From assembly GCA_037893245.1 (NCBI GenBank), contig JBAIAA010000076.1, positions 186,001 through 250,000 on the forward strand: 64,000 nt of DNA, in the 5' to 3' direction. Positions 1 to 11,600 of the stretch are shown piece by piece; positions within the stretch are counted from its first letter, which is position 1, and the number at the start of each line of letters is the position of its first letter. Source of the DNA: Crossaster papposus. Taxonomy: Eukaryota > Echinodermata > Asteroidea > Velatida > Solasteridae. Both the position numbers and the translations under genes were made by a program. The notes beneath the pieces are model-generated. The model ran no database searches and was not told where the DNA came from. It worked only from the letters and a program-made list of their open reading frames with translations.

Positions 1-299
1 CTGCACCAGCCATTTATTAAAAATGTAAGCCCTGGCAGTTAAAATAAATTACGTATCATTAGTCCAATGATTAATGAGAAACTTTGTAAAATGAGCATTT
101 TTAAGCTCAGACAATCTTTATGGACTCCAAGCTCAGATGACTAAACTGTCACTAGCATGCTCATGGGAGCAAATTAGCAATGTGTCATCATACAGTCAAT
201 TTAGGAAATGGAACACGGAAGAAATTACTGAACATTACAGAGGCAGAAGAAATGTAGAGCAGATAGATCGTTTATGACTGAAGCGCAAAGTGGGATTTG

Positions 300-1110
300 A
301 GAAAGAAGTAGCTTGGACAATGAGAGGAAAGGTACTAGGCTTAAACAGCGAGAGGAAAGGTCCTAGACTTGGACAATGAGAGGAAAGGCCTTAGGCTTGG
401 ACAATGAGAGGAAATGCCTTATAGGCTTGGACAATGAGAGGAAAGGCCTTAGAGGCTTGGACAATGAGAAAAAGGCCTTAGAGGCTTGGACAATGAGAGG
501 AAAGGCCGTAGAGGCTTGGACAATGAGAGGAAAGGAAAGGCCTTAGGCTTGGACAATGAGAGGAAAGGCCTGAGGCTTGGACAATGAGAGGAAAGGCCTT
601 GGAGGCTTGGACAATGAGAGGAAAGGAAAGGCCTTACGCCTGGACAATGAGAGGAAAGGCCTTAGGCTTGGACATTGAGAGGAAAGGCCTTAGGCTTAAA
701 CAATGAGAGGAAAGGTCCTAGGCTTAAACAATAAAGGGGAAAGGCCTTACGCTTGGACAATGAGAGGAAAGGCCTTGGGCTTGGACAATAAGAGAAAATT
801 TAGGCCTTATAGGCTTGGACAATGAGAGGAAAGGTCCTCGGCTTGGACAATTAGAGGAAAGGCCTTAGGCTTGAACAATGAGAGGAAAGGCCTTAGGCTT
901 GGACAATTAGAGGAAAGGCCTTAGGCTTAAACAATGAGAGGAAAGGTCCTAGGCTTAAACAATGAGAGGAAAGGTCCTAGGTTGGACAATGAGAGGAAAG
1001 GCATTAGGCTTAAACAATGAGAGGAAAGGCCTTACGCTTGGACAATGAGAGGAAAGGCCTTAGGCTTGAACAATGAGAGGAAAGGCATTAGGCTTAAGCA
1101 ATGAGACACT
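300..1110. repeat. Minisatellite, about 28-bp unit
   Basis: Tandem array of a degenerate unit of about 28 bp built on GGCTTGGACAATGAGAGG followed by AAAGGCCTT. Units vary in length and some carry small duplications. No long reading frame runs through it. Confidence 0.95.
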
Positions 1111-1119
1111 GCTGTAACA

Positions 1120-2980
1120 GAAACTAACTCACACTGCATCCTATAAAGACAAAAATAAAGCAGCAATGAGCAGGTATTGGGAGAATGCTTCAACAGTCAT
1201 GAATAAAACCAAGAAGTGACAGAATGTATAGAATTTACTCAAGTATCTAATCACAGACAAACTTGAGTGAAAAAGGATAAAGTGTACAATATTTTTTGGA
1301 CTTGTTGAAGATACAAATATTTACATGTACATGTAAGTAGAGGGCTTCCTTCCCAACACAAACATAATGTGTGTACCTGTACTTACACACCTGCATACAC
1401 TCTCATAACAAAAGTACATAAGAATTCAACAGTGGCCAAAAGGTCATGTATTGGTACATGCAACCTTACTGAAATTAAAAACAAATAAGGCAACAAATAC
1501 CAGTTCAAAAGTACACAGCAACATTTGAGATGGGGTAGGATATTTTGATTTATTTCAACGAGTGCAAGGGACACATTCAGAGGCAGTTAAGATTGGGAGC
1601 AGAGCCCTGAGGAGACCTATCAAATGTCCCTTCCCTCCTTACCTCTAATTGATTAGGAGCCGGAGGTGCTGCCTCTTATTAACACTCATTTTGACCCAGC
1701 TCTCTGACTAGCTGACAAGCTAGTGGCCAACCAGCCTTCCTCCGTAATCAATAGTCCTCTAATGTACTGGCTATTATTTAGTCTACAGTGTCAAATTCAA
1801 CACACCAGGGACTCTGGCCAAATTATTTTCTACTAGGTATTTTTCCTTCAAACCAGGCAAAAGCAGTCATTTTGGCTGCATCTAGACCCTAGGGGATGAG
1901 CAACTGAGTATTCTTGCTTAGACACTCCAGAAGAATACCATCTTTTTACTATCATTGATTGTGAGGCACATATTTCTGTATGGTAAAGCATGACAAAGAT
2001 TGGGTATCACATCTCATATGGTTTGTTTTTACTGCACTTTGTTGCTCACAATCACTTCAAATATCACGCTCTCTAGTTAACTCAAGTTACAAGCGCAGGC
2101 GTTTTTCAATTTAGCACGTCTGACTCCATGGCAAAGCCATTGATTGAAGATTGTTTCATTCCAACAGAACTGAATTGGCACACGTACATGATGACAAAAA
2201 TGGGTGGGGAAATCAATATTCAATGACTTATTCATTAGTAAGTACATGTAAAGTCCTTGCTCTGCACAATAAAAAAACTGAAAACCTTAATGATTGACAA
2301 TGTGAAAATGCTTCATAAAATTAGTGATCATGTACGATGCCATCTTTCTTTCTTATAAAACAGACCAACATACATAGAAGACTTATATAGCGCCGGTATG
2401 TCATTGGTACATATATTATATTCAATAAAACAGTCAAACAACATTGAAAATCTATTATATCCTAGTCAAAATTCTCGGGCACTTTCAGGAATGTTTTTTG
2501 CAGCAGAATATAGAAATTATTAAAGGTAAGAGGTAGCAATTTAAATGCTAATAGAGTAAAATTGTGACCATCCACGACAAAAGGGCTTTAAAGTGGCCAG
2601 AGCTTATTTCGAGAAAAGGACCATTAAAATATGTGAAAAACAAAAAAAAATAAGAATGTTCATATTCAGTGTTACTTTTTGTAGCTAACCATAAATACCA
2701 ACTACATGTATGTCTTGTAATACATAATTTTAAAGCTTATTTTGTGTAGATTTAATTTCTCTAAATATCTCAAAACGTCAAGATGCCTACTTTAAATCCC
2801 TTTCGTCGTAAACGGTCACAATTGTGCATACATAAGCTTCTGCACACTTCCACTCTACATAGTTAGTCATTTAAACTTTGTGCTATACATGCACATGTAT
2901 TACTCTTATATATTTACCACTTTAAATTAGGTATGCATTATGACATTCTAGGTGTACCAAAATTTTTATTTCTTATTAAT
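1120..2980. other. Intergenic, no gene seen
   Basis: AT-rich unique-looking sequence on both strands. The only open frames are short and lack domain-like sequence or convincing splice sites. I see no RNA gene. Confidence 0.4.
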
Positions 2981-2984
2981 AAAT

Positions 2985-3660
2985 ACCTAGGAGAGTTGCT
3001 AGCTTCTGATTGGTCTCGTTCACGAGACTCGGTCACGTGGAGTGGATTATTATGTAGTAATAACCCGGCTTTCAAGAAGAAGCGAATAAATGTTCCCTGA
3101 ACCAGCATTCGTAATCAAGCATCTATATGCCAACGATTGGCCGAATGCAACAGTTCTACGGTAACTTATAGCAAGAACGCGTCAAATCTTGATACTGCGC
3201 GCTATAAATGTACGCGTAGAGTGTTTGTATAGTATACGCGCGGCATTTTTTCAAAATGCGCGTGTCGTCTGTTAACGCTAGCGTGTTGCTATGTATGGTG
3301 GGCATCAGTGGTCAGCTAGTCTGGTCTCAAAGTATGGGTTATAATAACAACACTTATTAAAGAGACATGCATAAGCTAAAACATGTCTCCTAAACATGAA
3401 CACAAAATACTGGAAATATATCGCCGAAAGGAAAGTCACGAAATTTGAAGCATTTTCACATTTTTTCGCGTTAAAAATGTATTTATTAAAGGTAATAACA
3501 GTGCAAGGACCTGGTTATTACTGCGTGATAATGACCGGGTTGGGGGATGACCGCTGGTAATGGACCTCGCCTTCGGCTCGATCCATTACCAGTGGTCATC
3601 CCCCAACCCGTTCATTATCACGCAGTAATAACCGGGTCCTCGCATTGTTATTACCTAATT
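2985..3660. repeat. Dispersed repeat ending in a hairpin, copy 1
   Basis: Begins TTATTAATAAATACCTAGG and is repeated at 6795-7375 with clear similarity along about 550 bp. The right part (3491-3655) is a 74-bp inverted repeat. Copy 2 keeps only the right arm. Probably a non-autonomous DNA transposon. It encodes nothing visible. Confidence 0.85.
3491..3655. repeat. 74-bp-arm inverted repeat (hairpin)
   Basis: The left arm 3491-3564 and right arm 3582-3655 are reverse complements with about five mismatches, around a 17-base loop. Each arm starts or ends with GGTAATAACA or its complement. Confidence 0.93.
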
Positions 3661-4267
3661 ATACTACTGTTGTGAGGTCACTACGGCTATTCAGAAAGGT
3701 GTTGCTTCTTTTTAAAGAATGTACACTTAAATGTACATTCGAGAAACGTTTTGTTTGTTATCAACACAGAGTCCAGACATGGAAAATATTTTATTTATTT
3801 AGTTTACCACTAAACAAGGGAATTCATTCATCTAATACCTCTTGACATTGATTGTGAATATGACGTAGTTTAAGATGGAGAAATGACTCAAAAGGTGGAA
3901 ATTATATTATTCAAATGGAGCGAGGACGCGAAAGAATGCCCACTTTTTTATCATTTCTTCTTTAACAAAATGTCACAAAAAATCCTCCAGCAGAATTAAA
4001 TGTTTCACTAGAAATTGAATAACACAGACTAGGAAAGGTTTTGGATATCAATCAATAGTTTAGAACTTTGAATAGAAAAGAAGTAAATAACTTATTAAAT
4101 CTGAAAGGCAGAATTTATTTGATTTATTCATCAGGAAATGTGACACCATGCCCACTTATCGTGTTACATGTAACCCCAACTCTTTCCAATTTATTTATTT
4201 ATTTTGGTGTCTATTTAAAATGATCAAGTTACTGGAAACTGATTTATGTGCACTTTTGCTTAACCTA
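3661..4267. other. No gene seen
   Basis: AT-rich spacer between two transposon-derived repeats. Short open frames only. Confidence 0.35.
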
Positions 4268-4597
4268 AAAGGTAGGATACACCATTGGTCATTACTTGAA
4301 TTATCAGGAATGGGTGAAATTTGGTGGGTTCCATTTTATAGTTAATATCGTTTAACAGACCTGTCTCAAGTTTTACAATCATGGATGCCGAAAAAACACA
4401 CCACAAAAACGACATATGTTTTCAACCAGTGTCAGGCAGTTGTTCTTGTTGTTCTTGTTGTTCTTGTTTAGTTCACAATCCCCGTCTGGGAACAATTACA
4501 GGATATCTAGTGCAATTATTTTACTGGATGCCTAGAATCATTATTTACTTTCAAATATTAAGATAACTTTTGATATCTGCAAATGGTGTATCCTACA
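4268..4597. mobile_element. MITE family 1 (AGGTAGGATACACCA termini), copy a
   Basis: Terminal inverted repeats read AGGTAGGATACACCA and its complement. The internal sequence (ACAGGATATCTAG, CTAGAATCATTATTTAC) is shared with the copies at 9962, 11801 and 17761. No coding capacity. This copy has degraded outer ends. Confidence 0.85.
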
Positions 4598-5234
4598 TGT
4601 ACCTTCAACAATACAGATCAAATTTCAATGGCAAGTGCGACATTAAACTAATTAATTTGCAATAATGTTTTTTGTTTGACAGCTGACTTGAATTTCTTAC
4701 ATTACATTTTTTTCTTCCATTTCTAATTCATATCGGTAACAAATAACAGGTATGTGAGTAATGAACTGATCTGTAATTGAACTGATCTGTAATTAAACTG
4801 ATCTGCAGGCAAAAACAGTTTTTAATTATGTATTTAATGTTTTATGCCCAAAATTAAAATTTATCAAGATTCAACCCTCAATTCTACCCAGCAATACCCT
4901 GAAGCTTCGCTTTTGGTGTGAATGACCTGCTACTGAGATTTCATTGCATCTGTGCATATAATGCCCCAAGCTATGAAATCGTACAACTTGTTTTCGTCCT
5001 ATTTCACTGACAAAAATGAAACCAATTTACAACTCTAAGGTGAATAAAAGATCCCGTGAAGATCCAAGAATATTCAGATGTTTTATTATTAACATGCTAA
5101 TTTATTTGTAAAAACAAGGAAATGTTTTAGTGCAGAAAGAAAAATGTTTTGAAATGTGGTTTCACATCTCATGAATATACATTTTACCAAGAGCAAATAA
5201 AATAAAGCACTTTTCTGAAGGCTGCGCACTGACT

Positions 5235-7825
5235 CTACTCTCTGCATTTCTTCAAGCCCTTCATTGAACTACAGTATCCCTTCAAAACATTCATTATGTC
5301 GCTATAGTGGCCAGTGCTCAGTAAGTCAACAAACAAATTAGAGAACTGCGGGAATGATTGAGCTAAATCAGTTGTTATTGATGTACAATCGACAGTGCTT
5401 TGGCCTAAACTGTTCTGGTTAATAGCACCATCAGCTCGGAATGCAACCACGAGGATTGGGTCTGCACAATTTACACTGTTCTACCTAAACAGCTCACTAG
5501 TGATTACGTTTCTGCAAGAGTCTCAAGTCTTCTCATCCCAATGATTATATTATCGGCATAAAAATCAATACAGCACAAATGTAGACTTTGAGTAATGCCA
5601 ATCAATAAGTTGATCAAACTGGGTTTCAATTTCAGCATAAAGATTATTATATGACAGACTTTCAAATAAGCGAGAAAACTGATGAGTATTGTCTTTCACT
5701 TGGTGATCTTTGGATTTTACAAAGATTTGTTAATGCAGGCTGGGGAATAAAAAGACTTGTCAATTGTGCAATCGCAATAACATTTCTGTCAGCTGAAAAT
5801 CTTTGACTTAAAAAAAATTACATGTACATGTGTATGTACTGTACTTTCTTAATAAAAGGGTTCCCCGTAGAGCCCATGCAAACATCCGCCCCAACCACAA
5901 AAAACACTCTCTTAATATTAAAAAATCATTCAAAGTGATCCAGATTCCTGATCTGGATCCAGATCAATCTGAAAATTTATCCTCGACTCATAACGTATAA
6001 ACCATCAAGTTTTGCTGAAATCCTTCTGGTAATTTCTCGGTAATCCTGCCGAAAGGATAAACAGCCAGCCAGCCCAACAAACAGACTGACAGCCCGACAG
6101 ACAGACAGACAGACAGACAGGGGCGAATACATAAGCACTGCCATTAGAGATGAGCGGAGGTAATAAGAACATTATATAAAAGCACTCATTCCTCGTTCAG
6201 GTCTATACTAGTGAGCCCTCTGTTGGTCTAATTTGTACCGCAGTACATGCAAGGACTTGTCGGGATAACGGTCCTCCAACATTTACTTGGTGTTCTGAGA
6301 CAGGTGGAGCCAATGGCTCCTGATTTAGTGAAGTCTTTGACTGCATCAAGAAAACCGGAAGCAAGTTGAGTCCATAGACATGATTTCCTCATCACCTGCA
6401 GCCTTAAGACATTTAATCCTCAGATTGGCAATATAATACTTTCTTTGTGTCATAATCTTGTGAATGTTATCACTCTATAGGCGGCTGGACTATAACGCAG
6501 TATCATCTCTTGTGCCAGTGTCCTTGCCACTGGCCTATATTAAATTCATCATTCTTAAAAAGATTAAGATTGTCCCCATAGCTCTTACAATGCAGGTGCA
6601 GGTGTCTTGTTCTCTATACATACACATACGTTACGTACGCACATAGGCCTGTAGTTAAACATTGAAACGGGATAAAGATGGGTAGGATTATTAGATACCC
6701 TATGTCAAAAATGCCTCCTTATTCTTACTGCTGCATTGACAGACTAGAGGAGTCACAAGGCCCTTAGCTTTGGGGATGGTGGTAGGAGTATATAATAAAA
6801 ACACTTATTAATAAATACCTAGGGGAGTTGATGGCTTCTGATTGGTCGAGACTCGATTACTTGGAGGGCATTATTTTGAAGTAATTGCCCGGCTTCCAAG
6901 AAGAAGCGAATAAATGTCCTCTGAACCAGCATTAATCAAGCATCATGTAAGCCATTGATTGGCCGAATGCAACAGTGCTACGGTAACTTGTAACAAGGAT
7001 GCGTCAAATCTTGATACTGCACGCTATAAATGTATGCGTAGAACGTATATACACGCGGCAATTTTTAAAATGCGCGTGTCTTTTGTTAACACTAGCGCGT
7101 TTCTACCGGTATGCAAGGTGGGCATCAGCTAGTCTGGTCTCAAAGTATGGGTAATAATTACAACACCTTTTGAAGAGACCTGTAAGATACCATGCATAAG
7201 CTCAAATATGGCCCCTGAACATGAAAACGAAAAACTGGAAATATCGCCGGAAACAAAGTCACAAAATTTAGAGTATTTTACCATTTTTCTCGTTAAAAAG
7301 AAATTTATTAAAGTCATCCCCAACCCGGTCATTATCACGCATTAATGACCGGGTCCTCACACTGTTATTCCCTAATTAATAATCATTAAGATTCAGAGAG
7401 CAAATTCAACTGATTTACAAATATCTGCCACACAGCCATGTACACATTTAGAATAAACAACTTCCATGTACACCTGTTTCTGTTTGACAGCCTGGGGTGT
7501 ACGGTACAACAGGGTCTTTTCATGTCAAATCACCATGATTGTTGACCTGACCCTCATGGATTGAAATGATATTTGGTGTTATAATTGGCCATTTGGCTCA
7601 AAACAATTTTTTTTTTGTTTAGCGCGTAGAAGGCCAAGTTGTACATTGTACATCATATTGAAGCTCTTTGAAACACAGTACAATGTAGTTTGGCTCAAAC
7701 GACACCAGTAGTTTGTCCCATTACCTTAAAGTAATTGGTGTTAAAATTCCATCTGTCACAAAAGAAATTATTCTTTTCACCGCACAAAGTACCATTAAAC
7801 ATTCATTATTTGTTTCATTCAATGC
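5235..7825 (-). CDS. Unidentified multi-exon gene, 3' part
   Basis: I do not recognise this protein. Minus-strand exons: 7725-7825 (ALNETNNECLMVLCAVKRI...), 6396-6474 (...QRKYYIANLRIKCLKAA), 6287-6340 (KDFTKSGAIGSTCLRTP), 5572-5707 (...NNLYAEIETQFDQLIDWHY) and 5235-5475, which ends in TAG. The last four exons join in phase (1, 1, 2) with GT-AG borders, giving one continuous frame to the stop. The intron between 6396 and 6340 is only about 55 bases. The join from 7725 to 6474 is out of phase, so one exon there is missing from my model, or 7725-7825 belongs elsewhere. The product looks soluble and leucine/serine-rich, with no domain I can name. It lies downstream of PWP2 on the same strand. Confidence 0.55.
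6061..6121. repeat. GACA/CAGC microsatellite within a dispersed repeat
   Basis: CAGCCAGCC followed by a run of GACA units, ending in GGGGCGAATACATAAG. The flanks (TTCCCCGTAGAGCCC ... GCGGAGGTAATAAG) look like the ends of an old repeat. Confidence 0.7.
6795..7375. repeat. Dispersed repeat, copy 2
   Basis: Second copy of the element at 2985-3660, starting AACACTTATTAATAAATACC and ending GTTATTCCCTAATTA. It lacks the left hairpin arm and lies between two exons of the unidentified gene. Confidence 0.85.
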
Positions 7826-7839
7826 CTGAATAAAATCCT

Positions 7840-8258
7840 TGCCATAAAGTTGTTCCTGATTGGTCAGATCGCGACTGTGCAATGGAAGTTCTATTCACCG
7901 TATAATAGAACTATTGAATATAATTTTTTATGGTGCGGCCATACCATGTGATAGAATTAATAATTCAATGCACATTACTATTCTCCACAAGGGTTTTTTT
8001 GCAAAAATGTTCACCGCCCTGCAATTTTGTTCATTGGATTTTCCCATATTCTTCTCTGTCTTCACAGTTTATCTAAGAAGTTTACCACACTCTGTGGAAC
8101 ATGGAGAGTTTGTCATCATAATATTCAGTAGTATTGCAGTACCGTTAATGAATCGAAAGATCTGACGCAATGTGCGCAACATGTAACACAGTTTATCTAA
8201 ATTGCAATGTTCTTGCGACTGTTGTTATGTCTTCATGGGCGCTGACATTTTGTTTTAC
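7840..8258. other. No exon established
   Basis: Gap between the candidate first exon (8259-8331) and the exon at 7725-7825. It contains the short palindrome-like stretch CACCGTATAATAGAAC. I found no exon here that repairs the reading phase. Confidence 0.3.
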
Positions 8259-8331
8259 CTCCTGCGTTATTCGCTGCATGAAGTTGTTTCTGTCGTTCAT
8301 TAGGTCTCGTGTTTGGCCGTAATTCATTCAT
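8259..8331 (-). CDS. Candidate first coding exon of the unidentified gene
   Basis: Minus-strand ATG at 8331 opens MNELRPNTRPNERQKQLH (24 codons plus one base) and meets a good donor, GGAG|GTAAAA. It has no homologue I know. Its phase does not fit directly to the exon at 7725-7825, so it may belong to a different transcript or need an intervening exon. Confidence 0.3.
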
Positions 8332-8616
8332 CTTAAGTGTTGGAAACGTTTCCACGCATTTTCAGCTCAAAAAGTCAGGGGAAAGTGGCCAAGAAATGCC
8401 TCAGATTGCACTACAGAGCATCTAGAATAAAAATGAATCCAGCATCTAGAATCCAACGCTGTAAGGGCTTTGCGCTTCTCGCTCGTAGTGTGTCTGCCGC
8501 ACTGCTGAAAATTAAGGCCGTGGAGAACACTGCATGTGATCAACGATCTACCAATCAGACGACAGGGAATTTGTTCAGGTGTTGTAAAATTTAATAATAA
8601 TTCCTTGAAATCTGAC

Positions 8617-11600
8617 CTTGTTTAAATGGAATCATCTCGACCACTTCCTGTATTAGCTTGACTTCATTGATTCTGAAGCTCAGCATAAGGGCATTACTCC
8701 ATTCCTTACGATGTAACGTATCACGTACCATGCTGGGGGTAATCTCAAGCGTCAAATCAAAGGGGTCAAAGGTCAACGTATTGTCCAATGAGTAGAGTAA
8801 TAAGCCCTCAGTGGTAGTTGCAGCAAACTGACGACCTATCAAAATCAACAATTCATCATAATTATAATTGATACATAATTACTGACTAGAATGCAGCTTT
8901 GATTACAAATATTTACAACTGGAATTATTCTTTGTGACTACCCGCTGATAATTATGGTATTTGTGTAACACAAAGAACAAATGTTTGCTGTTATAGATTT
9001 TACAATTCAAATTGAGTAGATGGGGAGATCCTAAGAAACTACCAGTACTACAAACTGTGGTTACCTGTTGGTGAGAATTTAACCCCCGATACGTTGACCT
9101 CAGGCTTGAAGAATCTTGAACTCATGTCTCCCTTGGTAACACCAGGAAGACTAATTGCTTGAGAACTATCACCATCTTCCTCAATCAGAGAAATGTTTCC
9201 AAACTCTGTCATCTTACGACGATTTAGAAATTCCTGCAATTTATTTTAAAAGAATGGACATTTTTTATCGGCAGTGGTACATATTCCTCATAATCACCAA
9301 GTATTATTGGAATAGAATCTCTTCTCAATACAGAAACTTAATCCTACCTCCACAGCATCCAATGACAGATTACACGACACTTCAAATCTCTTGAGTAACA
9401 TCTGCTCCTGCACGTTGTAGATGCACACATGTTTGGATTTACCAGCGGCAAGAATACATGTCCCATCTGCTGAATAACACAAGGTGTTGAAGGATCTGCA
9501 AACAAATTATAAAACCTCTTTTAATTCCTAATCTCTTGATGCCGGTATTTACCTGCATTCTATTTCTCACAGCACGGGAATATACGCATGACTCCACATC
9601 AGCCTCTGTCCAGTAGCTGCACTGAACAATGGACCAAGGGTGCAACTGTCACACAGGCTGTGTTTTACGGTGTGGCACAGCTGGTCCACAATATTCTGGA
9701 TGGATTAACGGGCCACAGCTATGGCAGCTCCCTGGAAGCAAGGGGTGAACCCTAGCCCTTCTCAGTCCTCTAAAGCCCTCATTGCAGTTTTAGAGGATTT
9801 TGGCTCGCAGTGAGGGCCATCCGCTGTATCAATGGTATTCTATGGCCCTAACAATGGTATTCTATGGCCCTATAACTAACCACAGTGTTCTATGACATGC
9901 AGTGAAAAAGGGTTAAGCTTATGTCAATAATAGTTACAAAACTTTGGAATACTCTTAATACTTAAAGTTAGGATACACCATTGGTAATTGCTTGAATTGT
10001 CATGAATGTGTAGATGTGGGGGTTGTATTTTATAGTAAATATGTTTAACTGACCTGTCAAAAGTTTTACAATCATGGATGGAAAGAAAAGCAAGAAAAAC
10101 AGCGTTTGTTTTTAAACGGCGTCAAGCAGTTATTCTTATGTTATTTGTGTTCTTTCGCGATCGCCGTCTTGTTCTGTATAAAATTATATTTTTCAGAATA
10201 ATTACAGGATATCTAGCACAATCATTTTTCTGGATGCTTAGAATCATTATTTACTTTCAGATAAGTAAGTTATTTCTTAATAATTCGGTAGTAAATATTT
10301 ATCGATATCTGCAAATGGTGTATCCTACCTTTAACCAGTTCGCGCCGGATGACGAATATAAACGCAAAAATTTCCCCAAATTCAAAACGGATGACGAATA
10401 TATACGCCAAGTTCAAGTTCGGAAATATATGTCAGCAGCGCGCAAGGCCGGAAATGCGTGGGTGTGCTACCCAGCACTATAGGCCTGAACACGCTTCGGA
10501 TCGAGTTTCGTTAAAAATAATCCCGCCCGTCGGCTCGGCGATGTTAAAATAATCCCGGCGCGAACTGGTTAAGGGAAACAAATTGCTGACAATGAAAGAT
10601 GCTTTACTTTATACAAGCTTATTACATTAGAAGATGTAAATTGTCAGTAGTAAATAAACACTACATGAATGTCTTACTTAGTAGCAGCCGATGTCTTAGC
10701 TGTCACCATATCACCTTCTCTCCTTCCTCCTCCAAGATCCGTCTTGCCTTCAATAGATCCTGTCTGGGTTGCTGTATGAACATTCCAGAACGTGAGCTGA
10801 CCATCTAGTGTAGCTACGGCTAACTGCTGACCATCAGGACTAAAGGCTACGGCTAGACCTGTTACAAACATTGATCTTGAATAAACTGTGATGCATCAAG
10901 TGAATTTGAGTCGTTCTCTAAATTTAGGGTCTAAATTGTTGCATTTTCCCTGGTTCTGTTGCCTTAGTCCTTTAACCTGTTCGCGCTTTTTCCAGGCACG
11001 ATTATTTTTCACGAACATCGACCCCAGCAGGCCCAGGCCAGCAGTCTGTGGGCAGCACATCTACACATGCCAGCTGCGAGCTGGTCGCTGACAGATTTTG
11101 CCAGCCTTGCTAGTGGCTTGTTTATCAGTCATCTATTTTGATTTTCCGGAAAATTGTGCGTGTATACACGTCCTCCGGAGCGAACTGGTTAAGACTGATT
11201 GTTTGGTAGAAATGCTGCATTCCAATCGCGTCGTATTTATCGTGTTCACGAGTTCACGAGTCGTATAATGGCGTTCTAATCGCCTGGTAACTCGTGTTCA
11301 CCAGTGGTGAACTTGAGGTGGATTTTTTTTCTCCATGTTCACTACTCGCGCATGCGTGTTGGTTCACTTACGAGTTCTTGAGCGATAAAGAATGTCCTTA
11401 CCGCACGACTAACTCGACTAGGCGTCTTGGTGAGTAGCGTTTGGAACGCAACCTACTCGTGAAAATGGAGAAATTCACGGTGAACACGATAAAAACGACG
11501 CGATTGGAACGCAGCATTAGTCTGCAATTCTAAGATGACACCAACATTAAGGAGTTCACCAGAGTTATACAATCATATGTCAAATGTAACATGGACAGAA

